In this document: piece after piece, positions 23,597 to 34,850 of the stretch | Layout of the letters: the number at the start of each line of letters is the position of its first letter | Position numbering within the stretch: the first letter of the stretch is position 1 | From: Neolentinus lepideus HHB14362 ss-1 | Lineage: Eukaryota > Basidiomycota > Agaricomycetes > Gloeophyllales > Gloeophyllaceae | Assembly: GCA_001632425.1 (NCBI GenBank) | Contig: KV425582.1 | Span: forward strand, 128,611-192,610 | Direction: 5' to 3' | Length of the DNA stretch: 64,000 nucleotides | Notes under the pieces: model-generated | Seen by the model: the letters and a program-made list of their open reading frames with translations, nothing else | Databases searched by the model: none | What the model was told of the DNA's origin: nothing | Made by a program: the position numbers and the translations under genes

Positions 23597-24064
23597 TCGC
23601 TTCTGTCAGTGACTTGACCTCTTAGTAGCCCTTCGGATATGTTGTGGCTGAATTCATCCTGGGACCGATTTGGCGTGGGACATCGAATTCTACAAACTGG
23701 TCGTGAGAGTCTGCTTTGATGAAGTGCAATGACTTGTTTCTCAGAGGGTTCGTGCTCCTTGGCTTTGACACTACGAATATACTTTGTAGAGGAGTCGGAC
23801 GACAGAGTAATCACCGTTACGGAGCGCAGTGTAAATCACGTGACCTCCGAAGACTATCCCGATGCGGTACTTACTCTCGCGTAACGATCATTAATATTGT
23901 TTCTGCCTTAAGGTTTGACATCTAGCGGACAGGTGCACTGGCAAGAATCTACGTTTGTCCAGGTAGGCCAATCGCTTGCTTCCTCTAGAGTGATCTGAAC
24001 AGAAAATGTGATAGGATACACACACGTCTGGAAAGAACGGCAACGACATAAACAGCAAATCTAA
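23597..24064 (+). pseudogene. ECT1 3'-half pseudogene
   Basis: Aligns with ECT1 from about 20721 to its stop at 21355. Clear matches are CATCCTGGGACCGATTTGGC against ATCCTGGGACTGTTTTGGC, CCCGATGCGGTACT against ACCGATGCGGTACT, and GAACGGCAACGACATAAACA against GAACGACAAAGACGTAAACA. The match spans exon 8 to the last exon with intron remnants. Several insertions, deletions and stops break the frame. The 5' half of the gene, including the first catalytic domain, is absent, so this cannot give a functional enzyme. It arose with the duplication that made membrane proteins A and B. Confidence 0.8.
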
Positions 24065-24252
24065 CTTCCAACTACTACGAGACAGCAAACCGTATCCCGA
24101 AATGTATAGTAGCAAAGCACGCATTGTCCATGATGCGATCGTTGAATGGTTGTCTTGCGACTACAAACCCGCACATGCCTCAGCTATATACAGAGTGGTC
24201 GTCCAGCGCAAGAGAAGGCGAATGGTTGCACCTAGTCTCAGAACCACGGCCT

Positions 24253-25855
24253 TCACTTGGAGGTCCTCTCGTCACAAATATCTTGATATGAAGGCGGTAA
24301 AGAACCCGCAGCACTCAGATGTTCAGATCGCTTAACACCATGCCTTGACAAGTCAGATTTGGAGCCGATATTTTCCTTGGAGGGATGAGGATCCGAGTAC
24401 GGCGCTATGGACGAGGCGACGGTGCCATGCGTGGCTCGTGTGCTGGCACGTCTGAGGTTATCACGCGTGGAGGAGAAGGGAGACACGGAGGAGATATATA
24501 TGAAGGGAGCATCGGTGGGCGAGGAGGGCATCGCGACTGGTGTCGGTGACAGCCTGGGTTCGATCACTGTATCCTGTGAGGGCGGGTGGAAGGTGAGTGG
24601 ACTGTCATGAGGAGTCGTCATGGTCGCTGGCAAGACCGTGCTGACATTCGACGGCACCGCAACCGGGTACGGGTCCCATGTCACGCAGGGTGGCGGCTGC
24701 TCCGGGTAGGAGGTAGACTGGGACGGGCTATTATCTGCACCTAGCAACAGGAGCGTCTCGGACGAGTGATTTGCGAGCCATCGATCGCCTGGGCCTTCTC
24801 TGGGGAAGACGGTGGTCGCCGAGTCCATTGTGGACTTCGCGGCGTTCTTCCTGCGCCTTCGGCGGCAAATGATAATCAGGATGATGGCGGCGGTTATAAA
24901 GAGCGCAGCTATGAGGCAGACTACGACTGCGATCAGGATGGAGAGTTCCTGTCTGGTCTGTCCGGAGCCGTGGGATAGTTGGTTCGAAAATTGGGACGAT
25001 GAAGGTGAGTTTTGTGACGATGAAGGTGAAAGTGGATTTTGTGACGATGAAGGTGGATTTTGTGATGATGTAGGTGGATTCTGTGATGATGAAGGTGAAG
25101 GTGGATTTTGTGATGATGAAGGTGAAGGTAGATTTTGTGACGATGAAGGTGGATCTTGTGACGATGTAGGTGGATTTTGTAACGATAAAGATGAATGTTG
25201 TGTGCCATCGTCGTACCTGCTACTAGGTGAACGTCCTCCTTCAAGAAGAAATACGTAGTAACTCACGAATACACTAGGTAATCAAAAAGAACCAGCGACT
25301 TGGTATTATTGTGACCTGTCTCCAATCGGAATGTATGAAGCCCAGCCTCGATGGACTCGTTCACATAAACTGGGAAGTTGTATTCGTAATCGGTGCTCCC
25401 GTTTGCTGGAAGCTCGAACTGCCCCACAATATCGCTGTCTATCCAGAACTGCATGTCGGAGTTCCCCGCAGGATGGTCGTACGTGAACGTCAGGACACAA
25501 TAGACGTATATTGCACTGCCTTCTCCGCCGTCAGCGCGCCCGCTGCAAGACGTGAAAAATAGAAAATGGGCGACCCACCATAGAATGGCACGGAGAGCGA
25601 GACAATGTTCGAGGGGGAGTCACCGCTCGAAGCTGGTACGAACGTCGCGTCGTGCCACGTCCTCATGTACATCTGGCTCGGGTCGGGGTGGGCGGTGCAT
25701 CCTACGCAGTCGCCCCCGGTGTTCCACGCACCAGCGGGGGAGTAGGCCACTTGCGCGCCGGTGAAGGGGTCACCGCCTGTGTCGTCCACTGTGACGTTTG
25801 TGAGCGTTGCAAGCGCGGGAGGGAGAAGGAGGCCAGCGATGATCCAGCAACGCAT
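24253..25855 (-). CDS. Single-pass membrane protein B of a tandem pair
   Basis: Paralogue of protein A (21512-22976) with the same plan. The ATG at 25855 starts MRCWIIAGLLLPPALATLTN, a signal peptide. The ectodomain reads VTVDDTGGDPFTGAQVAYSP, GDCVGCTAHPDPSQMYM, MQFWIDSDIVGQFELPA and YNFPVYVNESIEAGLHTF. It then diverges: where A has a short Ser-rich stalk, B has about 65 residues of Ser-Gln-Asn-Pro-Pro repeats encoded by a minisatellite. A membrane helix (ILIAVVVCLIAALFITAAI), CRRRRRK and a Ser/Pro-rich tail ending SLPPSYQDICDERTSK follow. An ATG upstream of 25855 gives a longer frame (MESSKLLL...), but only the 25855 start places the signal peptide first and agrees with paralogue A. Confidence 0.8.
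24993..25195. repeat. Minisatellite in the stalk of membrane protein B
   Basis: Imperfect repeats of an 18-24 base unit reading GATTTTGTGACGATGAAGGT on the plus strand. The minus-strand translation is a run of SSQNPP and SSSQNPPSPS units between the ectodomain and membrane helix. At least nine units are visible. The matching position in paralogue A lacks the array. Confidence 0.85.
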
Positions 25856-26099
25856 GAGAGGTGTCCAGTGGCCCGCTGGGTCAGAAAGAAGCGCTGCGTG
25901 CCTTCTGCTGGGCGAGGGCGAGATGACGTGCAGCGGGGCACTTGTTGGGGTTCTTAGAGACGATTTATCCACCAGCAAGAGCTTGCTGGATTCCATAGCA
26001 ACTTCATTTTCAGTAATGGACGAAGCAGGTAATACGCGGATCAGGAAGAACTATAAACGGTATGATTTTGATCATTTCATCAGTCAAGCGCGTTTGTGA

Positions 26100-27310
26100 C
26101 TGCAATGTAGATACCGAAAGTAGATGTAAGCAAGACGGGCCAGCAGAGAATTGTGGATGTGCAGCGCCAACCCTCACAGAAGTATGAGTCCCGCATACAC
26201 ATAGGCGACAGATCTCCGCGCCCCTCCTCTTTTCTTCAGTCGCTGTGTCGTACACGGCTCAGGTACGTCTAATGTGTTGCCCACAAGCTAGTCCAACATC
26301 TATTGACATGTACCTAGATCAACGTTGTAAAGATACATAGTCAAATATATAACTCGTGTCGTACACAGCTAAGATCACTGTTGTAAAGTGTCTACAGGTT
26401 ATGAGCCCCTGAAACCTCGTGCTCTTGCAAGCTGAGTCGTAGAACTTCATCGCCTTGATCCTCGGACCCGAAGTACGACCTGAGGCACCCACCTACTTGC
26501 GCATCCCGTCGCATTTCTTGTGTTTGCTCTACTCTCGACGTGCTTACCGGCTCGTCCCTCAGATGGCCGCTTCCCGTGCCGGCGGCCCCATATTTCCGCG
26601 AGCACTGCGAGCTCGATATCGTCGATCTCCTAAATTCCAACAGAGGAGGACAGTATATATAAATAGGGTAACTCTGTTATGTCCGTCGCACATATTCTAT
26701 GTGCTGTCCAACAGCTTCGCTACGGATGACCATGATCATAGCATTCTAGCAGGTTGGAGGTGCGAACTATTCTGACGGTGCTTCAAAGGAATTACCACCT
26801 GCAAGTACTTTCGATAGATTGGGCGGACAGAGAGACCTCTTATCTCAGTACATCTGCTGCAGCTCAGACCATATATCAGGATACTCGACATACCATAATA
26901 GTTCCGAAACATGTTGATGCATGTGTACAGCGATCTTTCTTTCCATCGACATGCAACCACCGATGGAAGGTGATAGGTGGATCCCATCTCAAATACATCT
27001 CTGATGAGGCTCCACTGTACAGATATCTGATAACAGGTGTGCCAGTACTAATGTTTGATTCAATCGGTGGATATAAACCACCTATTTACACCTTTGCTGA
27101 TACAACAGGCCGACATATGAGGCCGAAAAGCGTGAAGACATAAAGGACGAAAATCGTCACTTTAGGATCAAACATCATATAAATATGCCACCTTTTCCAT
27201 GCCTGCGGCACCACAACATACCTTTATAACAATATGATGCAGTGATGAACTGGTGGAACGGGTCATGCATCATACGACCTAACGAATAGATCGAGAATAT
27301 AAAGCAGTGT
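26100..27310. other. Extra sequence present only in the right duplication copy
   Basis: No gene was recognised. It contains two related words, CTAGATCAACGTTGTAAAG (about 26319) and CTAAGATCACTGTTGTAAAG (about 26370), and the words TGTCGTACACGGCTCAG / TGTCGTACACAGCTAAG near 26245 and 26357. It could be an insertion, or sequence lost from the left copy. Confidence 0.4.
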
Positions 27311-27789
27311 CCCGAGATCTCTGTTCAGGTCAAAATAACAAGCCCTTGACATCGCAATCGAGGCAAACTGCGATCAGGAAGATCCTTCCCTGGCGTAATT
27401 GAATGCCACATACTGGTAATTCAAAACGCCCGAGTCCGAGTCTTGAGAACAGACGGTATGATGGATCGATCCAGTTGCTAAGCGAGTATTGATCCTCCAG
27501 CTGCTGGACCCATGCATATGGGAGCGTCCCGCGCTCACACGCTATTATTAAAAGTAAAAAGTACTCTCGCTACAGATTCGCAGAGCCGCACGACGATCTC
27601 GAATGCAAGGAAGGTGGTGGCTGTGATCACCGGGTCTTGGTGGGGTTAGGGTGGTCTCCCAGGTCCTCCATCAGCTAAATATTCCCACAATATATTTACA
27701 TAGACCGCTGGGACCACCTCTCAAAGGCGGAGCACCATGACGTTCCTCGACGTCATGCGCGCCCATGACATGTCGCGCTCCTGGCGGCC

Positions 27790-27796
27790 TATAAAA
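27790..27796 (+). promoter_or_regulatory. TATA box of the LEA-like gene
   Basis: TATAAAA lies 77 bases upstream of the start codon at 27873. The corresponding site in the duplicated promoter fragment reads TAGAAAA. Confidence 0.55.
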
Positions 27797-27872
27797 TCCT
27801 CTGAACCACCTCCTCTCAATACTACTACGACCTGCTTGATCACCCCATCACAAAACACGTAACTTTTCGAAC

Positions 27873-28372
27873 ATGTTCCGCAATGCCATCGCCCAGACTT
27901 CGCGCGGCGCGCGCTCGCTGCACACGACGCCCGTCGCGCGCAAGACGGTGACGGAGAAGGTGAAGGACGTGGGGGACAAGGTGGGCTCTCTCTCACACGG
28001 TACTCGTCAAAACGACCGACTGAGTTTTTTTCGTCTAGGTCAACAAGACCGTTGGCAGGACGCTCGCGGGCGCAATTGAGAAGGGCGAGCAGGCGACGGA
28101 GACCACGAAGCAGACGCTAGGTAATATCCCTTGTCAAGAGCCGTCGAGCCTGATGTCGCGGCTGACTGCTTTTGTTATTAGGCACCAAGACGGAGCAGGC
28201 GAAGGAGAAGGCGGGCGAGGCGTCGACGGTGGCGGGCCAGAAGGCGAATGAGGTGCGTTGTTGGTCCTTTCTGAGCGCGGTGGCCCCGGTGAGCTTACGC
28301 ATTGGATGAATTTAGACGGCTGCGAAGGCTCGTGAAGGCAAGGAGGAGACGAAAGAGACGCTGTCCCGTTGA
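27873..28372 (+). CDS. Small LEA-like, probably mitochondrial protein
   Basis: Exons 27873-27980, 28039-28120, 28182-28252 and 28316-28372 join in frame to 105 aa. The N-terminus MFRNAIAQTSRGARSLHTTP is an Arg/Ser-rich amphipathic presequence with an RSLHTTP-type cleavage region, so a mitochondrial location is inferred. The rest is Lys, Glu, Thr, Ala and Gly, with repeats such as KVKDVGDKV, KTEQAKEKAGEA and AKAREGKEETKETL. This composition resembles group-3 LEA or stress-type hydrophilins that form helices when dried. No enzyme motif is present. The upstream region was captured in the tandem duplication; a second copy of this promoter lies at 23510-23595. Confidence 0.75.
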
Positions 28373-29594
28373 AGTCGGAGCGGACAGTGCGAACGCGCAG
28401 CATAGCAAGCATTGAAGAAGTATTCCCTACTAATGACGCAATGTAATTATATTATCCCTGTCGACGATGACTTTCTTGCGATAGCAGTGCCTCATATATG
28501 GGGGTCTCTTGTATCAAGACAACTGGGACTTTCCAAGCTCCGAGGCCTTGCGCACGTGTAATGGACAATGACTTCCGCTGCCAGTACGACCCTCCGGTAA
28601 ATGGGCAGAAGCCACAGAAGAATGGTTTGGTATTGCGTGGTTCTTAAAGGCAGACGTCGGCGGTGATGCGTCCTGCATTCTTGGGGTGGGTCCGACCGCA
28701 GGAAACTATATGCCCTCGGCCTTAGTCGACGAACGCAAGTGGTGGTGGCAACAATAATAACGGAGACGATGCCGTCTGTATATGATCATGCTTGCCGTGA
28801 CATAACACGTGCAACCGGAGGCAACTTGAATAGAGAACGGTGCCAATCAACATGCATAGCCACTCTACGCTGTCAGATCGGCCGGTGGCTTGTAAGCCGG
28901 CTTGACACTCCCCAACCGCCGGCTGCTGTGTTCCAGCTTAATCCACGATGTCTCGGGTTTCGCTCATACGTGACGGGCTGTGCATCGCGGAAGGACGTTT
29001 ATATCCCAGCAGCTCAGCCTGTCTTCTCACTTTGTCCAATATTTGTTTGGACGCGCTATGTTGTTGCTGAAGAGATTGGAAGATTGGCAACGGATCTTGT
29101 GGATCTTGGATGTCTCATTTGCTTCCGAAATCACTATGTTCATAGCTAGCTTGAAGTGGAAGTAGTCTCCGGATGGCAGAAATTGTCATATTATGATCAA
29201 CAATTCAGTGAACCAACGGACACTTTCTATATGAGTATCCCTTGACCGGTAACTTACTTCGCCGGTATATGTCTCGGATTGTGGCGTATGTCCTCGGTAG
29301 CGTCTCGATGGCCACCTTTCATCGGTCTGTTCGACAATAACCACTGCGACGACTGCTCCGCCGACGCATCAACCAACATTGCCAGCCACACTTGCACGGC
29401 AAGATATCGTCAGTACCGCTGCGGCTGGCCGATCAGGGTGATGCGTGCCGTGCGTGCAGGCCCGATGGAAACGGGCGTATAAAATGTTTGGCGCATCAAC
29501 AGATTCTGCGTACCGAGCCCGTTCCGCTCGCACGATCTCGGATTCACTGCACAAGTGAATCTGCTCTCTGAGGTCACTGCTCACGGTACCCGAC
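28373..29594. other. Intergenic region, nothing recognised
   Basis: Open frames are short and lack conserved features. It holds the 3' flank of the LEA-like gene and the upstream region of the four-helix-bundle gene at 29595. Confidence 0.4.
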
Positions 29595-31074
29595 ATGATG
29601 TCAGCTCAGCCTTTCAATCTTCCCTGGCCTGCACCGACTGCGAACGCGTCCCCCGCACCCGCTTCATTCGGTACCCACACTCACGAATACGCCCATTTCG
29701 CCGACTTCATACTCTCGCCCAAGCGCGCCTCCTTCCGGTCGAGCCCCTGCCCCGACCTCTGCTCCTCGCAGTGCCCGTCGTCGCCGCCGCCGCCGCCGCC
29801 ATGCGCGCCCCTGCCATCCACGCAGGAAGCCTCACTTCCAGCTTCAGCAAGCGGCCGCCCTCGCTCCGTATCTCAGCCCGACGGCGCGTCCGACCGCAAC
29901 CCCCGGCGCTGCTCCTCGCTGAAACTCCTCGGTCGTCCCCGCTCTGGATCTGACCCGAGCCACGATCGTTCGTCTCCAAAGCCGAAGGATGAGGCTGCAA
30001 ACGAACCTCGCTCTCCCGAAGAGGCCAAGGCACTCGAAACTACCAAAGCGGTGAGCTGCCTTCTCTGCGATCGTACGAACTGTGGCTGACAAGGTGTATG
30101 CCACCAGCGCATTGAGAAAGCCGCAGCCGTGGGGCTAGACCTCTCTCTGGACGTCGTCCGCGAAGCGCTGGTCGTCGGCTCCCACTTCCTCACCCTCGCG
30201 CCCGTCGTCCCCGGTCTCCGCGAAGCCGTCGAGACCCTGCTCGTGGTCTGGGATAGCTGCCGGCTGGTCGAGGTGAGTTGCCGGCATCAAAGTTGATATG
30301 AGCTTCTGATAACGTGTCCGCGGGTTATCAGAGGAATAAGGTGGCTTGCTTCAAGCTCACCGAGCGCTGCGCCGATATCCTCCTTTCCATCAAAGCCGAA
30401 CTCGACTCCGCCGGTGTCGCGGTCGCTGGAGAACTTTCCGAACCAATCGAAAAACTCACCGAGTTAGCATACATTCCATTCCTCCCCTCCGTTTGCTGAC
30501 TTGGTCACAGTGCGTTCAAGAAGGTGCAGGCCCTCCTCCAGCGCCAATCGCAGCGACACCTCCTCCTCAGGTATCTCAAGCGCGAGGAATTCGTCCGCGA
30601 GATAGCGGGGTGCGACAAGGCGCTGAGCGGCGCGCTCGACATGTTCGCAGTGAGCCCCCTCCCATTCCCACTCCTCCAACTCCCGACCTGACTATATGCG
30701 CGCAGATGGCGATCCAGTTCCGGATATTCAAGCAGATCCAGGCCAACGAGGTGAAGAGACAGAGGGACGCCGAGTGTCTGCTCGAGTCCCTGCGCACCGC
30801 CACGAGCCACTCGGAGTTCCTGTCGTCCGTGCCCGTCAGCGCGAGTCTCTCCATCGCTCCGAGCGCCTCTGTTGTCCCGAGTCCCAGCGTCGCCGTTTCC
30901 TCGAGCCTGAGTCGTGTCCCGGAGCTGTCCACCTCGCCCAGCGCGACACCCGTCATGCGCTCCGAGCCGCGCACGCCCGTCCTCGACGACTCGTACTTCC
31001 CGGAGCGCTACGACGGGTCGCCGAAGAAGTGGGTCGACAGGAGCGAGAGAGATTATGTGGCGTATCAGATCTGA
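29595..31074 (+). CDS. MLKL-NTD/HeLo-like four-helix-bundle protein
   Basis: Exons 29595-30050, 30108-30272, 30332-30462, 30511-30649 and 30706-31074 join in frame to 419 aa. The first 150 residues are disordered and Ser/Pro-rich. Residues about 153-335 form a helical bundle: LDLSLDVVREALVVGSHFL, PGLREAVETLLVVWDSCRLV, FKLTERCADILLSIKAEL, DAFKKVQALLQRQSQR, LKREEFVREIAGCDKALSG and IQFRIFKQIQANEVKRQ. This pattern matches the MLKL_NTD-type helical bundle common in Agaricomycete proteins. In animals and fungi, HeLo/MLKL bundles can insert into membranes and cause regulated cell death; for this protein that is inference. The last 85 residues are Ser-rich, low complexity. No kinase, NACHT or ankyrin domain is attached, so it is a stand-alone bundle. 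Confidence 0.75.
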
Positions 31075-33114
31075 TGAGGTCGGACGGATTTATAGTGATC
31101 TATGGAGGTGGAGTGATGGACTGTAGTGGCAATGGACTGTATTCTTTTTCTTGAGTAGGTACATAGCATGTATTGTAGCATACTGTCTTGTGAATGTTTT
31201 GCGTGTGGTTCTCACTTTCACCTGGCTGATCTTCGACGGTTTGGTAAATCCCGCTGAAGTGCTTCATCCTGGCCAGTGAACCTCGGGCGAAAATATTTCG
31301 AGACATGTGCAACAGCAGCGGGCGTCGGATCAACCTGGTCATCCATAGCCAGGCTGACTCAGGATACGCGTGCTTGTCTCTGTGCTGGTGATTAATCCAT
31401 TGAAGCCGCATGCGGTGCATTAACAGTTTGGCCCGGCCTTGGACGGGATCGCACTCGCTCGTGTATGAATTCGATCGGGAGCCTTGTCTTTGACGTTTGA
31501 ATTCGGTGGTGAGTCCCAGCGGTAGAAATCCGAGTCCGGGGTAAGCAGGGTGTCCTGGCGCGGCGCTGAGTCTGGCATTGCCTGCTCGGTAAAGATTGCG
31601 CGTCAGAATTCATCCAAGAGAGAGAGAAGCACTGTATGCACCTTAGAATTCAGCGGGTACTTGAGACTGCTGGCGAGGCGGCGTCATGATACATGTCCGC
31701 GCCCTCATCCTCGTCATGAATGTTGAATGTTGAGCTCGTCAGACACAAACGCGTTCAAGTTGCTCTTCCTGCGACACTGTCACCCATTTGAACAGATATA
31801 AAAGAGCTACCGACGTAGACGCTGAGCGCTGAGCCGCACTGCACTGGCAGGCCACATGACAATGCTTGAGATATCGTTATGTCCTAGTTGTCGTCAGGAT
31901 CAGGACGAGCATGAACACATTCTAGAGCACTAGATCTTTTACTTAAGTGGTATGATGCGTATTCTATTTTTAGGTCGACGCCCTCTACCATTTTAGCATA
32001 TCTTTGCATCCCTTCCTGGAGCCCAGCATCTTAGTGCCCTGAAGCTGCAACTGCAGGAACTCGACCCATCTCTTCCAGCAGGCTGAACCGCAGTACGTTT
32101 GCGGAAACCGGTTGGACGGCCTGCGTCAGTGTGAACTTTGATCTACTCAACGGCATCTATTTCGTCGCTCGGAGAATCCCAGACTCTGATACTTCGGGAC
32201 CTTGTGAAGAACAGAGGCCGCGCGTAGCAGTATCCATCGGAGCACGTACATTCACCTCTGTGTTGGCTATTAACGCTAGGGAACCCCCCCCCCCGCGTCC
32301 GTGGCCTAAGTGGAAATCATTGCATCAAGCTATGGCGGGCGCCATCGACATGTACCTTCTTCAAGTTGTATACGAATTCCGTCACGAGCCTCCCGAAGCC
32401 GCGTCTTTGATACTTGGTTTCGTGATCAAGGATGAACGCCACCAGCGGCGTTTCGTTACCTGTCAAGCGGAAGTCAGTCGCACTTCTCTCATGGCGTTAC
32501 ATAGCCCCCCCTTGACCATACGCTCGGTCGGCAAAATCCAGCATATAGCCAATCTACTGGATGGCTGCGTGTTGCAGTCCTTACTATATCGGGAACAACA
32601 TACCCGCGGCTGATTCCCGGTGTTTGATGACATTTCCTGTCTGCACCGGGATGATGGCACTCCGCAGAGGGGAACCGAAGTACGGGACACAATATACCGA
32701 TGCTTTAGCCAATACGCAGCTGACCGGCCGTGTATTTCTGAGCAAGCCGAGCCATCACCGGTCCTGAAATGATGCCAATAATCCACCCTCGTGGTCGCGA
32801 AGTGCGGCGACCAGATAAAACCGGCGAGGCCACAGAGTTGGTGCGCCAGCAGCAGATGAGCGCGATTTCGCAAGTGGGCTAGGAGAGTCCATGAGCGTTG
32901 AACGCTCCTCACAAATATCTGAGCATCCGCGCAAATCGTGCTGCGTATACTAAACGGAGAAGCCTTCTCGCATCCCATCTTGCATCCTCCATAACATTGG
33001 ACTTTTTCAATACAATACAACGGTATAAATCTCATCGAGACCAGCCTGCAGCGGCATCTTCCATCCATTAGTTCATGAACAATTCATGTCGTCCACGAAC
33101 ATAACTCGGGAACG
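31075..33114. other. Intergenic region, unassigned
   Basis: No convincing gene was found in 2 kb. An open frame at 32131-32613 (+) begins with GTG, has no recognised domain and contains an 11-base C run at 32284-32294. It is treated as chance. Confidence 0.4.
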
Positions 33115-34850
33115 TCACCGATCCCGCCACCCCTCCCGATCGTGACCGTAGCGTTGCGTCTCGTTTTCGTTTCCTAATAGATACGACGGCGAGCCGAGCC
33201 CCGACTCTTCGTCCAGCGCAGGGAGCATCGTCCGCTCTAGGGTCCCGCTATTGGGCGTCATCTGGTATGAGCCCGAGTCTGTGGCTGTTCCCATACCATC
33301 CGTCAGCGCTAAGTCAAGTTACGGGAGAGATGGGAAGGATGGGCGCGTACTTGGTGCACTATCTATGGGCCTCGGTACAGCAACGGTCGATATGTACCCA
33401 GCGTCCGCTGTCGTAAAGTCAAGCTCGGGGTTGGCACGACCCCGTGGCGCGCGCAGGAGGTGGCTCATGTTCAGGATGAGTCGGTAGCCCTAACAGTAGA
33501 TTAGAAAATCAGGACTGGCGGGTTGAAGGTCTACGAGCGCCGAAAACTCACGGCGAATGGGGGGATGGCGATCAGCCAGCTGAGCATGGGAGCCAATTGT
33601 CAGAAGCTGGGTAAGCTATGGCGATGCCGTGTTTCTGGAACACCTACGAATAAGCAACGGAGGAGAGAGCGCTATTCAAGGACGCCAGGAGGCCGGTGTT
33701 GATTGTAATGATGACTGACGACAATAATCAATCAGTGCGCGCTTCAGGAAAGTAGGTATGTACACAGCAGAATCTGTTGATGGAAACCCCCGAAGATTGG
33801 AAGAAGAGAAGGGGAACTTACGAAATGGCAATGCATACGCCCATATGCCGTCTTGCATGAAGCGCGCGACTACGGACTCGCGGCCCCAGCCTTCCTTGAT
33901 AGTCATGTAGAACTTCTTCATCGTTAGCGCGAAGAGCGTCGTGTCGAACAGCAAGGGGACAAGCCTGCGCGCAACGATCAGTACATCTTCGCAGACTGCA
34001 ACTCAACGCAACGGACCCGAAACCGACGGCGGACAGTGGAAACTCGATGGCAACGCAGTGCGCGCCGTATTTGATGTCGGGCTGCGAGAGTGAGAGGAGG
34101 AGCGTGAGCGTGATCACTTCGGCGACGTAGAAGAGGCGGAGGAAGATGAGGAGGGGGCGGTTGCTGCGGTATAGCGCTGATACTTTGAGAAGATGAGGGG
34201 GGGGAGACATCAGACGTCAGGTGTTTGGAGATAGAAGGGTTGAGGCGCATACGCTTACCTCTGATCATGAGGATAAACTGGCAGAGCACCATAAGAACCC
34301 CGCTCGACGCGCCCTGGAAGAGCAGCCAGATTTTGCAGCCGTGCTGTGAGAGATTGAGCCCTGCTGTCACTTTCATTGTGACTACTGCTGCGAGCCTGAG
34401 TGGGTATATGCGCGATAAATTTCGCGGTTCCAGTTGGCAGAGTATAATGCATACTCACAGTTGGCAGAACAGTGAGTAATATCGTAAAAATAGGCATAAT
34501 ATCTTGAGAAGTGTCCATGGGCCCCTATTCGTAAGGATTGTCAATATTCGAAGTGCTGGTGTGCTGAGGACAAGCGTACTCACTGCCACACTTCTCGTAC
34601 CTTCGACGCGGTAAATTTGTTAGCTATTGGGACACGCTACCTCATGGAACTGATTCTTCGCGCACTTCATCTTCTAGAGTGATCACAATATCCCAAAACG
34701 TGAAGCATAGGGCACCCACTTGGCACGGAAGTAATTAATTGATATTTGACACCAAGTGGTACAGCATGGCTGAATAAACTCACTGGCACTGTAATTACAG
34801 GCCTGAAGGCCATAAATCATTTCCGCCTCGCTGAGTTCGGGGAGCTTCAT
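33115..34850 (-). CDS. DUF6533-like polytopic membrane protein
   Basis: Basidiomycete-expanded family of predicted seven-helix membrane proteins without known function. The ATG at 34850 gives MKLPELSEAEMIYGLQACNY. After introns come GALCFTFWDIVITLEDEV, REVW and GPWTLLKILCLFLRYYSLF, which match the family signature in helices 2-3. Later exons encode IWLLFQGASSGVLMVLCQFI, VSALYRSNRPLLIFLRLFYV, a further helix near IEFPLSAVGFG, and LVPLLFDTTLFALTMKKFYM. The hydrophilic tail runs from MGTATDSGSYQMTP to REGWRDR before the TGA at 33115. About seven exons; not all splice sites were fixed. A short spacer separates its promoter from unassigned sequence. Confidence 0.75.

Larger units (their letters stand above)
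23596..27800. repeat. Segmental tandem duplication, right copy
   Basis: Unit with the decayed ECT1 3' half, membrane-protein gene B, its upstream flank and the intact promoter of the LEA-like gene. It differs from the left copy by about 1.2 kb of extra sequence at roughly 26100-27310. Flanking sequence matches the left copy again from about 27330 (ATCGAGGC...GCGATCAG words against 23253-23275). Confidence 0.7.

Noticed and set aside
26754..27143. A 129-codon plus-strand frame
   Set aside because: No family features; lies in sequence present in only one duplication copy and could be remnant DNA.
32131..32613. A 160-codon open frame (+) starting with GTG
   Set aside because: No ATG, no recognised domain, spans an 11-base C run, and shows no intron or codon pattern like the neighbours. 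Treated as chance.
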